64,000 nucleotides of DNA from Tetrahymena elliotti 4EA (lineage: Eukaryota > Ciliophora > Oligohymenophorea > Hymenostomatida > Tetrahymenidae): assembly GCA_000231825.2 (NCBI GenBank), contig JH720343.1, forward strand, positions 233,204-297,203, given 5' to 3'. Positions 52,801 to 64,000 of this stretch are shown here, piece by piece. A model generated the notes under the pieces. It saw nothing but the letters and a program-made list of their open reading frames with translations. It was not told the DNA's origin and ran no database searches. Position 1 is the stretch's first letter, and each line of letters begins with the position of its first letter. Made by a program: the position numbers and the translations under genes.

Positions 52801-53321
52801 AAAAGCTATCTCTTGCTGACCAAAGAACAAGTATTTAATTGGTTGATGAAGTCAAAGATCCCTACTCAAATGGTAATAATAAAAAATAATCTGCTTTTGG
52901 AAATACAGTTAGTCCTTCTTAAAGAAACCCTCAAGATTAGACATAAAAATAAAATGCATAAAATAGTATCACAAAAAATAGTAACAATATCAATAATATT
53001 AATAATAATAATAATAATAATAACATTAATCAAGCACATGATTAACCTTAGTCTCCTAATACAAATATAATACAAAATGCTAATTTTACTTAGTAAAGTA
53101 ATAGCTAGACTCACCATAAAGGAACTTCAGGAGGAAATAAATTAAGTTATACTCCAGCAAACTATTAATCAGGCTTATCAAGTCCTACATATTCTAATAA
53201 TACATCCAATGCTATAAATAACTCAAATAAAACAAAATAAAATACAAATTCTTCTTCAACAAATTCATCTAAGTCTAACTCTTACTCTTCTTAAGGTCTT
53301 TTTGGGTATAGAAAGTATTGA
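46827..53321 (+). CDS. Kinesin with kinesin-1-like motor, 1618 aa
   Basis: Microtubule motor. Twelve exons; introns 46894-47159, 47260-48002, 48554-48726, 49116-49172, 49783-49836, 50251-50307, 50896-50952, 51440-51496, 51907-51964, 52207-52267 and 52486-52540. Total 1619 codons. The N-terminal 310 residues are a Ser/Asn/Gln-rich extension with an Asn-rich tract near 200-225. The motor at about 312-640 has [33 protein letters not shown] (P-loop), [14 protein letters not shown] (switch I), [10 protein letters not shown] (switch II), [19 protein letters not shown] and [12 protein letters not shown]. These elements match kinesin-1/KIF5 best. Odd points are GCEK for GSEK and GPTGSGKT for GQTSSGKT. 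The tail (640-1500) is discontinuous coiled coil. The last 120 residues are Asn/Ser/Gln-rich, with a run of eight or more Asn. The 743-nt second intron is unusually long; the alternative start is the Met at 48004. Confidence 0.9.
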
Positions 53322-54634
53322 AAATAAAAAGTAAATGAGTAATTAACTATCTCAGTAGCTTTCTAACTAACATAAAGTTTTATTTGGCTTAAATATTATA
53401 TTTTAAAAATGTAACTTGAAATTTTGAAGAATTATAAAAAATAAGAGAAATAATATTTTAGTGGTTTAAGCTTTCTGAATAATGAGAAAAGTTATTACTG
53501 TTGGATATTAATATTTATTTTTATTATTTAGTTATCCATTTTTACATCATTTTTATAAAAAAAAACATATTAATTAATGAATTGGTATATTTTATAAATT
53601 AATAATAAATACATAAATAAGAACTGTTTATTTTCTCATATGATATTTACTTTCTGTAAATGAAATTTTGTATTTGATATATTCTTGCATAAAATATTAT
53701 AGATCTCTCTCTCATTTTAATATTTCTTTCAAGAGAAATATTTTAAAACTTCATTTTTTAGTTTTATGTTAAGTGCTTGATTATTATTTTTTTACTTTTA
53801 ATTGATAATGTCATAAAAATTTCCAAAATAATATTTTTTTAAATTTGTTTTTTAAATAATCAAAACAACATCGCAATTAATAATAAATTTGAAATTTTAA
53901 AATGAAATCAATAAATGGACTGCTAAAATAAAGTATGATAAAAATAAAAAATATGTAAATAAACTTGAATGATCCTCAAAATTAATTAAAAAATATGCTG
54001 TTTACTTTTAAATAGCAAGACCAGAGAAGGAGAACCACGTTTTTAATATTTTTTTAGAACGATTTTTGGAGAAACAACAATTTATTTAACTGTGAATTTT
54101 TCACTCATAAAATTAAAGTATGAAAGGAAAATTTAATATTTTTCATTACATAACTAAAAAAAATAAATTCTTGCTAATTTAAAATATTTTAATAAATTAA
54201 TTCAGTGTCAAACCAAATTTTACTAATCAGAATTTAACAAGATGTAAAAGTGTCTCAATGTGAAATTTATACTTTTATACTTTTGAAGGTGTGTGAGAAT
54301 TACATTTCTTTAATATTTTTTTCCTTTATAAGCTATACTATCTTAGCAGTAAATGGAGCTAATTTGATGGGATGTATGAATTTTTTTTTTCTTTAATTAA
54401 GCTTTTTTAGAGTACTTAAACTGGTGGCTGTAGTCTTTTTTCTTAAGGGCTCATTAAATAATTAATTATGCTTTTTTCAATTACTCTTAGATAGTGATTT
54501 GAATATTTAATTAGTAAAGCTTGTATTTTCTTTACCTAATTCTTCTTTGTCAAAAGATTTGTAAAAAATTAACATTTCTCTAATTAGATATTAATTATTA
54601 ATAAAATACAGTATTAAAAACTTTTAATTAGTAA
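53322..54634. other. Intergenic region
   Basis: About 1.3 kb between the kinesin 3' end and the GH18 gene. A slightly less A+T-rich patch near 54017-54075 was checked for snRNA or tRNA features and showed none. Confidence 0.55.
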
Positions 54635-55693
54635 ATGTAAGTAAACAGACTCATTTTTGTTGTCTCTGCTTTAATTGCAGTCTCTCTCCTCACTGGTGCT
54701 GTTTTCTACTATAAGAATGGTAATTCAATCAGACCTAACACCACACCTAAGACCCGTTAATAAGAGTTGATCGAAGCTGTTAAAGCTAAGCCCTTTAAAT
54801 CTATCGCTTATGTCAACAGATTAGCTGGATATTGGCCTCCTTCCATCATTCTCAACAGCTTGGGTGTCAACTCAAAGTGTTATGACATTTTCATTCTTAC
54901 TTTCTGGATGTATGGAATGATGGGTGATGCCGTTTCAGTATATGACAAGCCTCTCAACTTTATTGGACCTGATGTTATTGGTAATACTAATGCTGAAATT
55001 CAATAGAATCTTTAAAAACTTTATCATGATAATGGATCCTTACTTTTTATCAGTGCTTTTGGAGCTGCTTAAAACCCAACTGGATTTGACCCCACACTTG
55101 TTGCTGAAAGCTTGGCTTAATGGGTTAACGAAAATCCTTACATTGATGGTATTGATATTGATTACGAAGATAATGATGCTATTGTAGATGGTACAGGTAC
55201 TAAATGGTTGATCACTTTCTAAAAGGTTTTACGTGAAAAGCTTGATAATAAAGATTTGCTTATCACTCATGCTCCTCAAGCCCCTTACTTCTCTCGTGCT
55301 TACTATGATAATGGAGCTTACTACACTGTAGAAAAAGAAGTAGGTCACACTATCGATTGGTACAATATCTAGTTTTATAACTAAGGTGCAAACACCTATG
55401 ACTCTTACGAATCTCTATTTGTTGAAAGCGGCAAACCTTTTGTCAATACTTCCTACTCAGAAATTATTAAAATTGATGGTATTCCTGCTAAAAAATTAAT
55501 TCTTGGTAAGCCTGCTGTTACTGCTGATGCCACAAACACTGGTTATGTTGAACCTGCTAGATTGGCTTCTATTTGCAATGAAGGTAAGGAAAAATCAGAT
55601 ATAACTATTCCTGGTTTCTTCATCTGGTAATATTCTTCTGATACTTCTTGCAGTTTCTACAATGCTTTCACCTAAAACTACAAATATAAATGA
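54635..55693 (+). CDS. GH18 chitinase-like protein with N-terminal signal anchor
   Basis: Single exon, 352 aa. The N-terminus (RLIFVVSALIAVSLLTGAVF, residues 4-23) is a signal peptide or type-II anchor, so the enzyme acts outside the cytosol. A TIM-barrel of the glycosyl hydrolase 18 type follows: SIAYVNRLAGYWPPSII (strand 1), ILTFWMYG, LLFISAFGAAQNPTGFDP and the catalytic strand DGIDIDYEDN (DxxDxDxE, about 172-181), where the last Glu is the acid/base. Then LLITHAPQAPYF, DWYNIQFYNQG and a final strand GFFIWQYSSD with the substrate-stacking Trp. The barrel is complete but lean, without the insertion domain or chitin-binding domain, as in bacterial or plant endo-type GH18 enzymes. Codons are strongly biased to TTC, AAC, AAG and GCT, suggesting high expression. 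The alternative is an endo-GlcNAcase of the same family. Confidence 0.88.
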
Positions 55694-56664
55694 TTACAAA
55701 TTAGTATTAAAAAAGTAGATTTCTAATTTTATATAAGTAACAATATCATTCTATAATAAACAAATATCAATTACCAATTACTAAAATAATTTTTAATTTA
55801 TTTTATTTTTTAGAAATTTAATTTTTGTTTTTTTTTTCAAATATTTTTTTTTCTTATGAGATCAAACTCAATTATTTATTTTTTACATTTCTAGATTTTT
55901 ATTAGAAGGTATTAAGAACATAAATATTTTTATTTTAGATTCTTATTGAAAGATTTAATAAATACTTATCATTTTTATATTTAATTTTTTAATATTATCT
56001 TGTTGTAATCTCTAAATATTCTACTTTCAAAAAATAAAACTTATTTTGACTTTAAAGCATAAAGGAATAATATAGTTGATTCTAGTTAAAAAATTAGTTT
56101 AGATTGAAGTACTAAAAAACTGAATGAGTCAGTATATTCTTCATTCTAAACTTTGCTCTAAAAACTGTAACCTCTATTTAGTTTTCTTTCAAAACAATTT
56201 TATTGAGACTTGATAAATTGTAAAAGTTATTTAGATTACTGGTTCCAATTTAAAAAATTATTTTAGATAGATGTGCTTCAAAATATACAAAATAAATAAA
56301 TATTCTTTATGCTCATGTTTTACTCTTATTACTGTAGACTGTAGATTCTTATCTTTAAAAATAATTTTATTTAAGTGATATGTAGTTAAGCTGAATTATA
56401 TTTTTGATTCATATTTAAAGAATTAGTTTTGATTGAGGTGAGAGAATATTGAGTGAGGTATTCAAAAAACATAAAATATAAAGATATGAATATCTAATAA
56501 TACAAAAGTAAAGTGTTAATAAATATATTTATAAAAAGTTATTAAAGGAATTAAGTTTTTTTTTTTTCGTCTTCTTTCATTAAAATAGTAAGCAAGTTTC
56601 AATTAAATAAATATTCTAATTTTTATTTTTATTTAACATCAGTTTTCTATTTATTTCAACTCAA
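55694..56664. other. Intergenic region between convergent genes
   Basis: 3' flanks of the GH18 gene (plus) and the CoA-transferase gene (minus). A+T rich; nothing coding seen. Confidence 0.6.
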
Positions 56665-58837
56665 TCAGAACTTTTTGAGATTTTCAGCAACTCTGAATTC
56701 ATATCCTGAAGCTTCTCTAACCTATTCAAGAGTACATTCTTCAGCAATTTCTTCACATACTAATTCACCATCCCAATTTCTGAAAACAGCCATTTCAGTG
56801 ATGAGAGTATTTACAACACCCTTACCAGTAAGAGGAAGAGTACATTAGTCAACAACCTTGAATTCACCATGCTTATTATTGTGTTCCATCAAAACTATAA
56901 CCTTAGATCTGCATGAGACAAGATCCATAGCTCCACCCATACCCTTGACTAACTTACCTGGAATAATCCAGTTAGCGATATCACAAGTTCTACTAACTTA
57001 CATAGCACCCAACATAGTCATATCTAAGTGATCACCTCTAATGATACCAAAAGATAAAGATGAAGAGAAAGTACTTGCAGCAGGTAATAATGTAATAGGT
57101 TCCTTTAGTGTTTAAAATTAATATTAATAAATAATCTTTAGGTTGAATAAATAAAATGTTTACTTTTCCTGCATTAATAAGATCTGCATGTTCTTAACCT
57201 TTCTTTGGATAGGGACCAACACCCATAACACCCAATTCTGATTCAAGCATAATATTGATACCCTTAGGTAAGAATTGTGGAAGTAACGTGGGCATACCTA
57301 TACCAAGATTTAAGTTCATTCCTGTTTTAACTTCCTTAGCAGCTCTGGCAACAATCTTATCACGAACTCTTTCCTTGTGAGTAATTTTATCTTTAGGTTT
57401 TTTAGGTTAATCAGAAGTATCGAACATAGGCTTTTCAATTCTACGTTCAAATTTTTCTCCTACGAATACTCTATCAACAAAAACACCAGGAGTATGAACC
57501 AAATCAGGATCAAGTTCACCATCTTCAACTAATTCTTCTACTTCAGCAATAGCAATTTTACCAGCCATGACTGCGTCTTCGTTGAAATTTTTAGCAGTTC
57601 TATTGTAGAACAAATTACCCTTTCTATCAGCTTTTAATGCCTTGACAATAGCAAAGTCACCTGTTAAGGTTTCTTCCATAATATAAGCTCTGCCATTAAA
57701 AATTCTACGCTTTTTGATTTTAAAAATAAAAATATAGTTAAATTTCGAAATAGTTTAAAATCCTATTTTTAAGATTTCTTTAATTAAAATTATCAAAATT
57801 TATTTTAAAATTTCTGTTTCTTTTAATAAAACTTATTCTACCTCTTTAGGTTTAGAGACCATATCTGGGATAGGAGTATTGGCAACATATCTAATAGGAA
57901 CTTTTCCGTATTCTACATAAGTACCAACACCAGTAGGTGTGTAGAAGGCAGGGATACCCAAACCACCTGAACGCATTTTTTCAGCGAGAGTACCTTGAGG
58001 AGTTAATTCGACTTCAAGTTTTCCTCCCTTAAAAAGCTTTTCAAAAACAGGGTTTTCACCAACATAAGATGCAATAACTCTTTTAATCTATCCAGTTTAA
58101 AGTAAAAGACCCAAACCCCAATCTGCAACACCTAATGAATTAACAATTTTTTGGTAAATTAATTTTTAAAAATAAATTGTTATAAAAAGTTAGTTGATGA
58201 TAGTAGAAATTGCCTAAGCTATAAAACGCTTTTGATAAATATTTTTACTAATTGTAAAACATAATAAAGTAATTGAATGCTCTATGTGTTTGTTCATACT
58301 AATTCTAAAAGAGGATAGAGGTATGTCTTTAAATAAATATGAACCTCTATTCAGTTTGATTGTTTAAGTTAATAAATTCTTGCTATTTGTAATTAAATTT
58401 TTCCATTTTTAAATAATAGAAGAAATTAATTAAAAGATTCTAATATATTTAAAGCTAATAAATTTTTATTTAAATCTTGTTAGTAAACAACTACTCTTTC
58501 CCTTTTAATCTTCTCATATTTTTTAAGCTTTAAAATACATGACATACTACAACTACAATCTAACATTTTTTAAAACTTATTTTAATGAATGCCATTTGTT
58601 ACCACAAGTGTTTGAAGCTACAGTGAGATCCTTAACACCCATTTTTTAGAGTTCAATAATAGAGTTTTCAGGAATACCACATATACCAAATCCACCCATC
58701 ATAATTTTGGAGCCATCCTTGACGTCTCTAAGTGCCTCAGCAGCAGATGAGCAAATTTAGGCAAAATTGTAAGTAGACTTCTATGTAAGTTATCTCTTAG
58801 AAGAGTGGAAGAATTTAGAAGATAAGAGCTTATTCAT
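56665..58837 (-). CDS. Succinyl-CoA:3-ketoacid CoA-transferase (SCOT/OXCT)
   Basis: Mitochondrial enzyme that moves CoA from succinyl-CoA to acetoacetate in ketone-body use. Four exons (introns 57103-57163, 57710-57841, 58132-58602) give 503 codons, 502 aa, close to the usual 520. The N-terminus ([20 protein letters not shown]) is basic, Ser-rich and acid-free, a mitochondrial targeting sequence. Subunit-A-like half: [50 protein letters not shown] segment (here [20 protein letters not shown]) and [15 protein letters not shown]. Subunit-B-like half: [17 protein letters not shown], the active-site [13 protein letters not shown] (catalytic Glu), [28 protein letters not shown] and [21 protein letters not shown]. 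Both halves are fused as in eukaryotes. The 471-nt first intron is longer than most here. Confidence 0.95.
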
Positions 58838-61800
58838 GTTTATCTAGTATGTATTTGTGAATGATTTACTTAATGAATTAAGGTTTTTATCAATTTTTTT
58901 TAATATTTAACAATTTTTATTATTTTAATAATTTTCTGTTCAGTTTTAAAGAAATCTTGATGGTTTGGTTGAGATCATCATTTGTTTTGTTTGATAGAGG
59001 GCTGATTAAATAATAACTCATAATTGTCATTATTAAATAAAAAATCTTGGCATAAATTCTGATATCCTATCCCAATTAAATAATATTTTTATCATGAAAA
59101 TAAGCTTCATTAACTGATTTTGAATTAAATTGATTAACTAAATATAAAAATAGTTCACTTCTTATTATTTAAATCTCAATTTACAGCTTATTCGAGGTTT
59201 ATTTTTTAAAGTTTCATAATTTGATTCTATTTAGAAACATTAAACTGATATAATTCCATTTAAATATTATTGAAGTGTATCTTACTTTGCATTATGAACC
59301 ATTCTTTGAAAAGTATAAGTATACAAATGTAATTAATTAAAATTACTTCAAATTTAATTTATTTTTTTAATATCGTAATATCATGTCATAATTTCAAATT
59401 TATGAAGGAATTTACAAATTTTCTAAAGTCTCCCTGTTTTAATAAACTAAAATAACATTTAAAGGCCATTATTAAGTGTCAGAAATTCTATTTTAACTAC
59501 TTCACTTCTATATCTTTTTTTACCAGCATATGCTTGGATAGTCATCTTTTTTTAGGTAATGAAAAGGAAAGAGGAAATGAATATGTAAATTTAATAATTT
59601 AAATCAAACGTAGATTTTATTAAAACTAGTTATTTTAGTGCGAATTAATTAAAGGCTATCGTTCTAAATTGTTATTAATATTAATTTTTGTCATAATAAT
59701 CAGCTTATTTACTTTTGTTATTTTATATATGCTTTTAAAATAAGGTTTTAAAGTAAAATTAATCTAATCTTGACAAATAAATTTGATAAAATAATATCAT
59801 CTTTTCTTATAGATAGTAAATATAATATACCAGAAAACAATAACTTTATTATTACAAATCTTAAAATAAAAATATTTGGATAATAATTTAACTTTTGACA
59901 TGCTTATTTTTCTCTCAAAAGTATGTAATATTTATTATCAAATCAAAAAAATATTTTTTTGAAGAATCTTTATTGAGAATCATTCGTTCATTTAAAAGAT
60001 TTAGAATCCAATATTTTTTATAGATTAGAAAATAATTAAGCATACTTTCTCATAAGTATGGTACATTTATAAATGTTATCCTTTTTTATTAGATTTAAAC
60101 ATATTTAAGAGTAAATGGAAAAAATGTATATTTTAACTGGCATACCAAATTTTTCTAGTAAATGAATAAATTCAAGCGTTAAAATTTTTTAGTTAAAGTG
60201 GTTAATTATATTAATTTACTTACAGACTATTTCAATTAATTTAATATTATGCCAAAATTTTTATTTATAAATTTAATAGTTTTTATTTTACAAAAAATTT
60301 GAAAATTCTCTATATTTTATAATTTTTGATAATTATTTTATTTAAAATGAAAAAACACTCAATCTCTTAATAGAACTAATTTTATATTATGCTAAGAAAT
60401 TTAGGTAGTATTAGTAGTATTATGAGGATAAAATCTTCCAATCAGCTATTTCATAACAACAAAAGCTTTTATAACTATGTGAAAATATTTTAGGATTTAT
60501 ATAGGTTAAACTCTTACAGATTATCAATAAACTAAATATTAATCCATAAGTAAATTGAAGTAAATGAGATGATAGAAAAATTTTATTTGTATTTTCAAAA
60601 TTATCTTGCAGCTAGCTTGGAAAATTAAAAGTTTTTGATAGATATTTTAGTTTTTATTTGATTTAATAATAGAATGATATATGAAAATATTTCCCAATTC
60701 GTTTTTTTTACACATTTTTCTATTCTAATTTATTTTAGATTTTTTTTTAAAGAAATTTTTTTTATTTAGCCAGATTAAATTTTTAACAAAATCAAAAAAA
60801 ATAAATTGAATAAAAAATTATTCTTCACAAATTTTATGAATAAAAATTCATAGATATTTAAGCAATTCTTATGAGAAGATAAATAATTTTTTACTGAAAC
60901 TTATCTTATTATTGATTTTTCATTTAAAAAAGTTAAGCAATATCTATGGATGCTTGCTTATCAATAATTAACAAATAAAAATAAAACATGTTAAAATCAA
61001 AATAATTTTTTTGTTTTTTTTAAATATATTAATTTGTTTCATTTTTTTATAATTTATGCTTTACTAATATTATTTGCATGTTACTTTATTTTAATTTATT
61101 TATATTTGAAGAAAAACAACAAAGGTTGATTTTATTTTACTGTTGAATAATTTTCAAATTTTTTCTATCTTAATAAAGTAGCAAAATAGAAAAATTTTAT
61201 TTTTAAAGTAAATAATTTTGGTCTTTGTTGCAATCTTAAATCATTTAGTGCTATAACATTCTTAAGTTTATTCTATTGCATTTAGTTTAAAAGATGGTGT
61301 ATTAGAAAAATTTTATGGAGAGTAACGAGTGTACAAATGAAATTATTAAAAGGTTTAGGATTTTTTTTTTAATTTTTAGAAATTAAATTTCCATAAATAG
61401 ATTATGCATTCAACTATTTTTTAATTTTGCCTATTTTCATTTAATTAATATTAAGAAGGATTATTCAGAGAAATTTTTGTAAAAATTTAATTAAAAAATT
61501 ATGAATTTGTTTTTCATTTTGGCTTTGACTAAATATAGATAAATTTTTGATATCACATTTTATTAATATTATTAAATTAGCTATTAATGAGAAAGTAAAT
61601 TTAGATGGTTTAATTTGGAAATTTATCTCCACTAATTGAAAAAAAATTAGTTTTAATCTTAAAAGTTAGAAAGTAAAATACAAAGTAAAACACTTTGAAG
61701 CTAAATAGTTTTAAATAATATTATTACTTTGTAAAATCAATTAGGATGTAAAAGAAAAACTTTTATTTTTAATGATGCTTCAGCTGAGTCATTGTGTACC

Positions 61801-62042
61801 CTCATTGATTGTGGATATAAATATCATAGAATGATGTAATTTAGTTTATAAAAGAAATATTGCTATAAAAAAATTAGAAGATTAAGTTTTTCACCTTGAT
61901 TATATTTTGCTAGCTTTACTCACTCACAACTCATTCAATTAGACTCTATAAAAACTTCTGTATTAAAAAAAATCATTCAAGATTTTAGTCTATAATAATT
62001 ATTAATTCAGATAAAAAAAAAAGTAAATAAAGAAATTTAAAA
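58838..62042. other. Intergenic region of 3.2 kb
   Basis: 5' flanks of the CoA-transferase gene and of the secreted repeat protein. A+T rich with no codon-like stretch. The last 260 bp hold a TGAGTCA site, a CTCACTCAC block and a TATA-like element (see separate entry). Confidence 0.55.
61785..61954 (+). promoter_or_regulatory. Candidate promoter of the secreted repeat protein
   Basis: TGAGTCA at 61785-61791, an ACTCACTCACAACTCATTCA block near 61919-61938 and TATAAAAA at 61947-61954, about 90 bp before the ATG at 62043. In DNA this A+T rich a TATA match alone means little; the C-containing block beside it stands out from background. Prediction only. Confidence 0.3.
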
Positions 62043-63263
62043 ATGAACAAGACTATTCTTTCCATTTTATTAATTGCTTTGGTTGGTACCATTTCTGCTT
62101 AAGAAGAAGAAGCCAAATTCCAATTCAACATTGACTTCGAAGTTTGCTTCACTAATGCTGCTAAGCTCTCTCACGATATCAAGATTGCTCTTGCTGCTAT
62201 TCAAGCTGACCCCATCAACGTTGCCACCACCTTAACTAACCTCTACACCACCATTGAAGATGTTAACCCTCTTCTTCACGGTTGCAGCTTAGATATCAAG
62301 TTAATCGATAAGCTTGACTCTTTCACCTTCAACAACACCAACACATGTTTCAGTAATTATCTCATTTATAAATAAAAAAAAAATAATTTGTTACTTGAGG
62401 GAAAATGAGTGGATTTTTTGAGAAAAAAAATTTTATTTGCTTTTTGATCTGAACGAAAATTTTTGGGAAGATAATGAAAGGAATCAATCAATTAATTAAT
62501 CTATCAAGATAAAAGCTTTTTCTATTTAAATTTTACCACCAAAATATTTTTTTGAGAAATTATACCAAAAATTTCCATAATAAAAAAAATCATTCTCAAA
62601 AATAGACATTCTTACAAATACCTCTCTTATTAGAATATAACCTTTCAATTTTTAAAAATTGCTTATAATTATTTTAATATTAATTTAGCCAACATTGACA
62701 CCGCTGTCAATGCCACTAAGGCTGTTGTCTCTTTGATCAAGGAAAAGGAAATCGTCCAAGACCTCATTCCTATTGTCTAAAAACTCTAAGTCCTCCTCAA
62801 GACTCTTCCCACTCTTAAGGAAAGCTGCTCTGTCGTTGCTAAGACCTAAGCTACCCCCATTTTAGCTGATGGTTTTGAATTAAACATGAACTTAATTAAG
62901 TGTTTCACTGAAGCCAAGAAGGATTTCGAAGCTGGTTAAAAGTTAGTCTAAGATTACAAGAACAACACCCTCCCCGTTGAAGATATCTTCGAAGAAACCA
63001 TTAATTTTTACAACAACTCTCTCGTTACTATTAGAGATTGTGGTATCAACATTATTACCCTCCCCGCCATTGAAAACGTCTCTGGTCTTAAGACTTGCGT
63101 CAAGAACGGTCACAATATCTTCAATAATTCCAAGAAGATTGTCGAAGATCTCAAGACCTTCAACGTTAAGGATATCTTCCCCGCCCTCAAGGCTATCTAC
63201 GCTGATGCCGTTGAACTCAAGGAAGTCTGTGTTGTTAAGAGACCTGCTTTCCTTTCCAACTGA
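62043..63263 (+). CDS. Secreted protein with four cysteine-bracketed helical repeats
   Basis: Two exons (62043-62352 and 62689-63263) around a 336-nt intron, 295 codons, 294 aa. The signal peptide (MNKTILSILLIALVGTISAQ) ends near residue 20. The mature protein has four similar units, each a Cys, 43-47 residues of amphipathic helix, then a Cys. Units start CFTNAAKLSHDIK, CFTNIDTAVNATK, CFTEAKKDFEAGQ and CVKNGHNIFNNSK, and are joined by 18-25 residue linkers. The first splice junction falls inside the second CFTN. Eight regularly placed cysteines suggest one disulfide per unit. Codon choice is extremely biased (TTC, AAG, ATC, CTC, GCT), like the most highly expressed ciliate genes, so this is probably an abundant secreted or granule protein. 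I do not recognise the family. Confidence 0.85.
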
Positions 63264-64000
63264 ATTAAAAAATATTCATATTGATACTTCTTTAACAAAT
63301 TAGTATATAAAATAATAGATTAGTTAAACATAATGTAAATTTATGTAATCAATATATCTATCTTTACTCTGATATTAAAATTTCTAATAACAGAAACAAT
63401 CATTTTTTTTAAATCATAGAATTCATCATTTTAGATTTCATGAATTTCTAATTGAATTTTTTACTGTAAGTAAATCAAAAATATATCATTTTTTCAACAA
63501 AAAAACAATCAAAGATTATAAAAATATTTTTAAAAGTGTTAAAAAACAAGTAATAAAATTAAATCTATATTGGTAAAAAAATAAAAAAAAAATATTTTTA
63601 ATAGTATAGTTCTGATCTTAAAAGTTATTTTGTGAATAGAAATTTTAAATCAAATAATAATTTAGTTGAAATTGTCAAATATGTTAAGCCTTATTTAATT
63701 TACTCAACAAAACCTTTAAATTGAAGAGGTATTTACATCTCAATGAATTAAAAATAATCAAAAACATATTTTTGCAAAATTCATAAAGAGAGATTGCTTG
63801 AATAAAAGTAAAATTGAAGAAGTTGATTAACGAAAATTATAAAAATGAAAAAGGAATAAATTTAATTTATAACATTAAAAGTAGAAAATGCATGCAATTG
63901 AGTATTTTAATTTAAACATTTATTATTTTTTAATTTTCATTTATATTTATTTATCTTTTAACAAAATCAGTTATTTCCCAAAAGTTATTAGTTTTCATCA
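63264..64000. other. Intergenic region to right edge
   Basis: 3' flank of the secreted repeat protein; A+T rich, no gene seen before the window ends. Confidence 0.6.

Noticed and set aside
52866..53117. 83-codon minus-strand frame
   Set aside because: Antisense to the Asn-rich tail of the kinesin; Ile-rich because it is the complement of AAT repeats.
54017..54075. GC-richer patch checked for an snRNA
   Set aside because: No match to recalled U1, U2, U4, U5 or U6 core motifs and no convincing fold.

Overview
The window looks like somatic (macronuclear) DNA of an oligohymenophorean ciliate, most likely Tetrahymena or a close relative. Every gene reads cleanly only if TAA and TAG encode glutamine and TGA is the sole stop. 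Intergenic DNA is extremely A+T rich, and introns are short GT-AG introns, most of them 48-70 nt. I rebuilt gene structures by hand with this code. Every complete multi-exon model listed gives a whole number of codons from ATG to TGA, which is good internal support. The species call itself is inference.

Layout, left to right: the 3'-truncated start of a secreted DOMON-repeat protein (minus); a small three-exon protein resembling tubulin polyglutamylase subunit TPGS1 (plus); a 14-exon PPIP5K/VIP1 inositol-pyrophosphate kinase (minus); a 166-aa orphan (minus); a gene-poor stretch of about 6.4 kb; a small secreted cystatin-like protein (plus); a 1070-aa helical orphan (plus); a Q/N-rich orphan (minus); ALG13 (plus); a long PP2C phosphatase (minus), divergent from ARP3 (plus, nine exons); an intronless 1303-aa chitin synthase (minus); a NUDT5-like NUDIX hydrolase (plus); an orphan with a myristoylation-type N-terminus (minus); a small coiled-coil protein (plus); a 1618-aa kinesin with a kinesin-1-like motor (plus); a GH18 chitinase-like protein (plus); mitochondrial succinyl-CoA:3-ketoacid CoA-transferase (minus); and a highly expressed-looking secreted protein built of four cysteine-bracketed repeats (plus).

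The genes do not form operons or an obvious single pathway. They are single-gene eukaryotic units on both strands. Loose themes are cytoskeleton and cilia (ARP3, kinesin, TPGS1-like), surface or secreted glycobiology (chitin synthase, GH18, ALG13, DOMON, secreted repeat protein), and signalling (VIP1, PP2C, myristoylated orphan). I found no tRNA, rRNA, CRISPR array, mobile element or telomere repeat.

The observations most worth following are the VIP1 phosphatase domain that lacks the usual second-histidine motif, the four-fold cysteine repeat protein, the chitin synthase and GH18 gene in one window, and the altered signature residues in the kinesin and NUDIX proteins.
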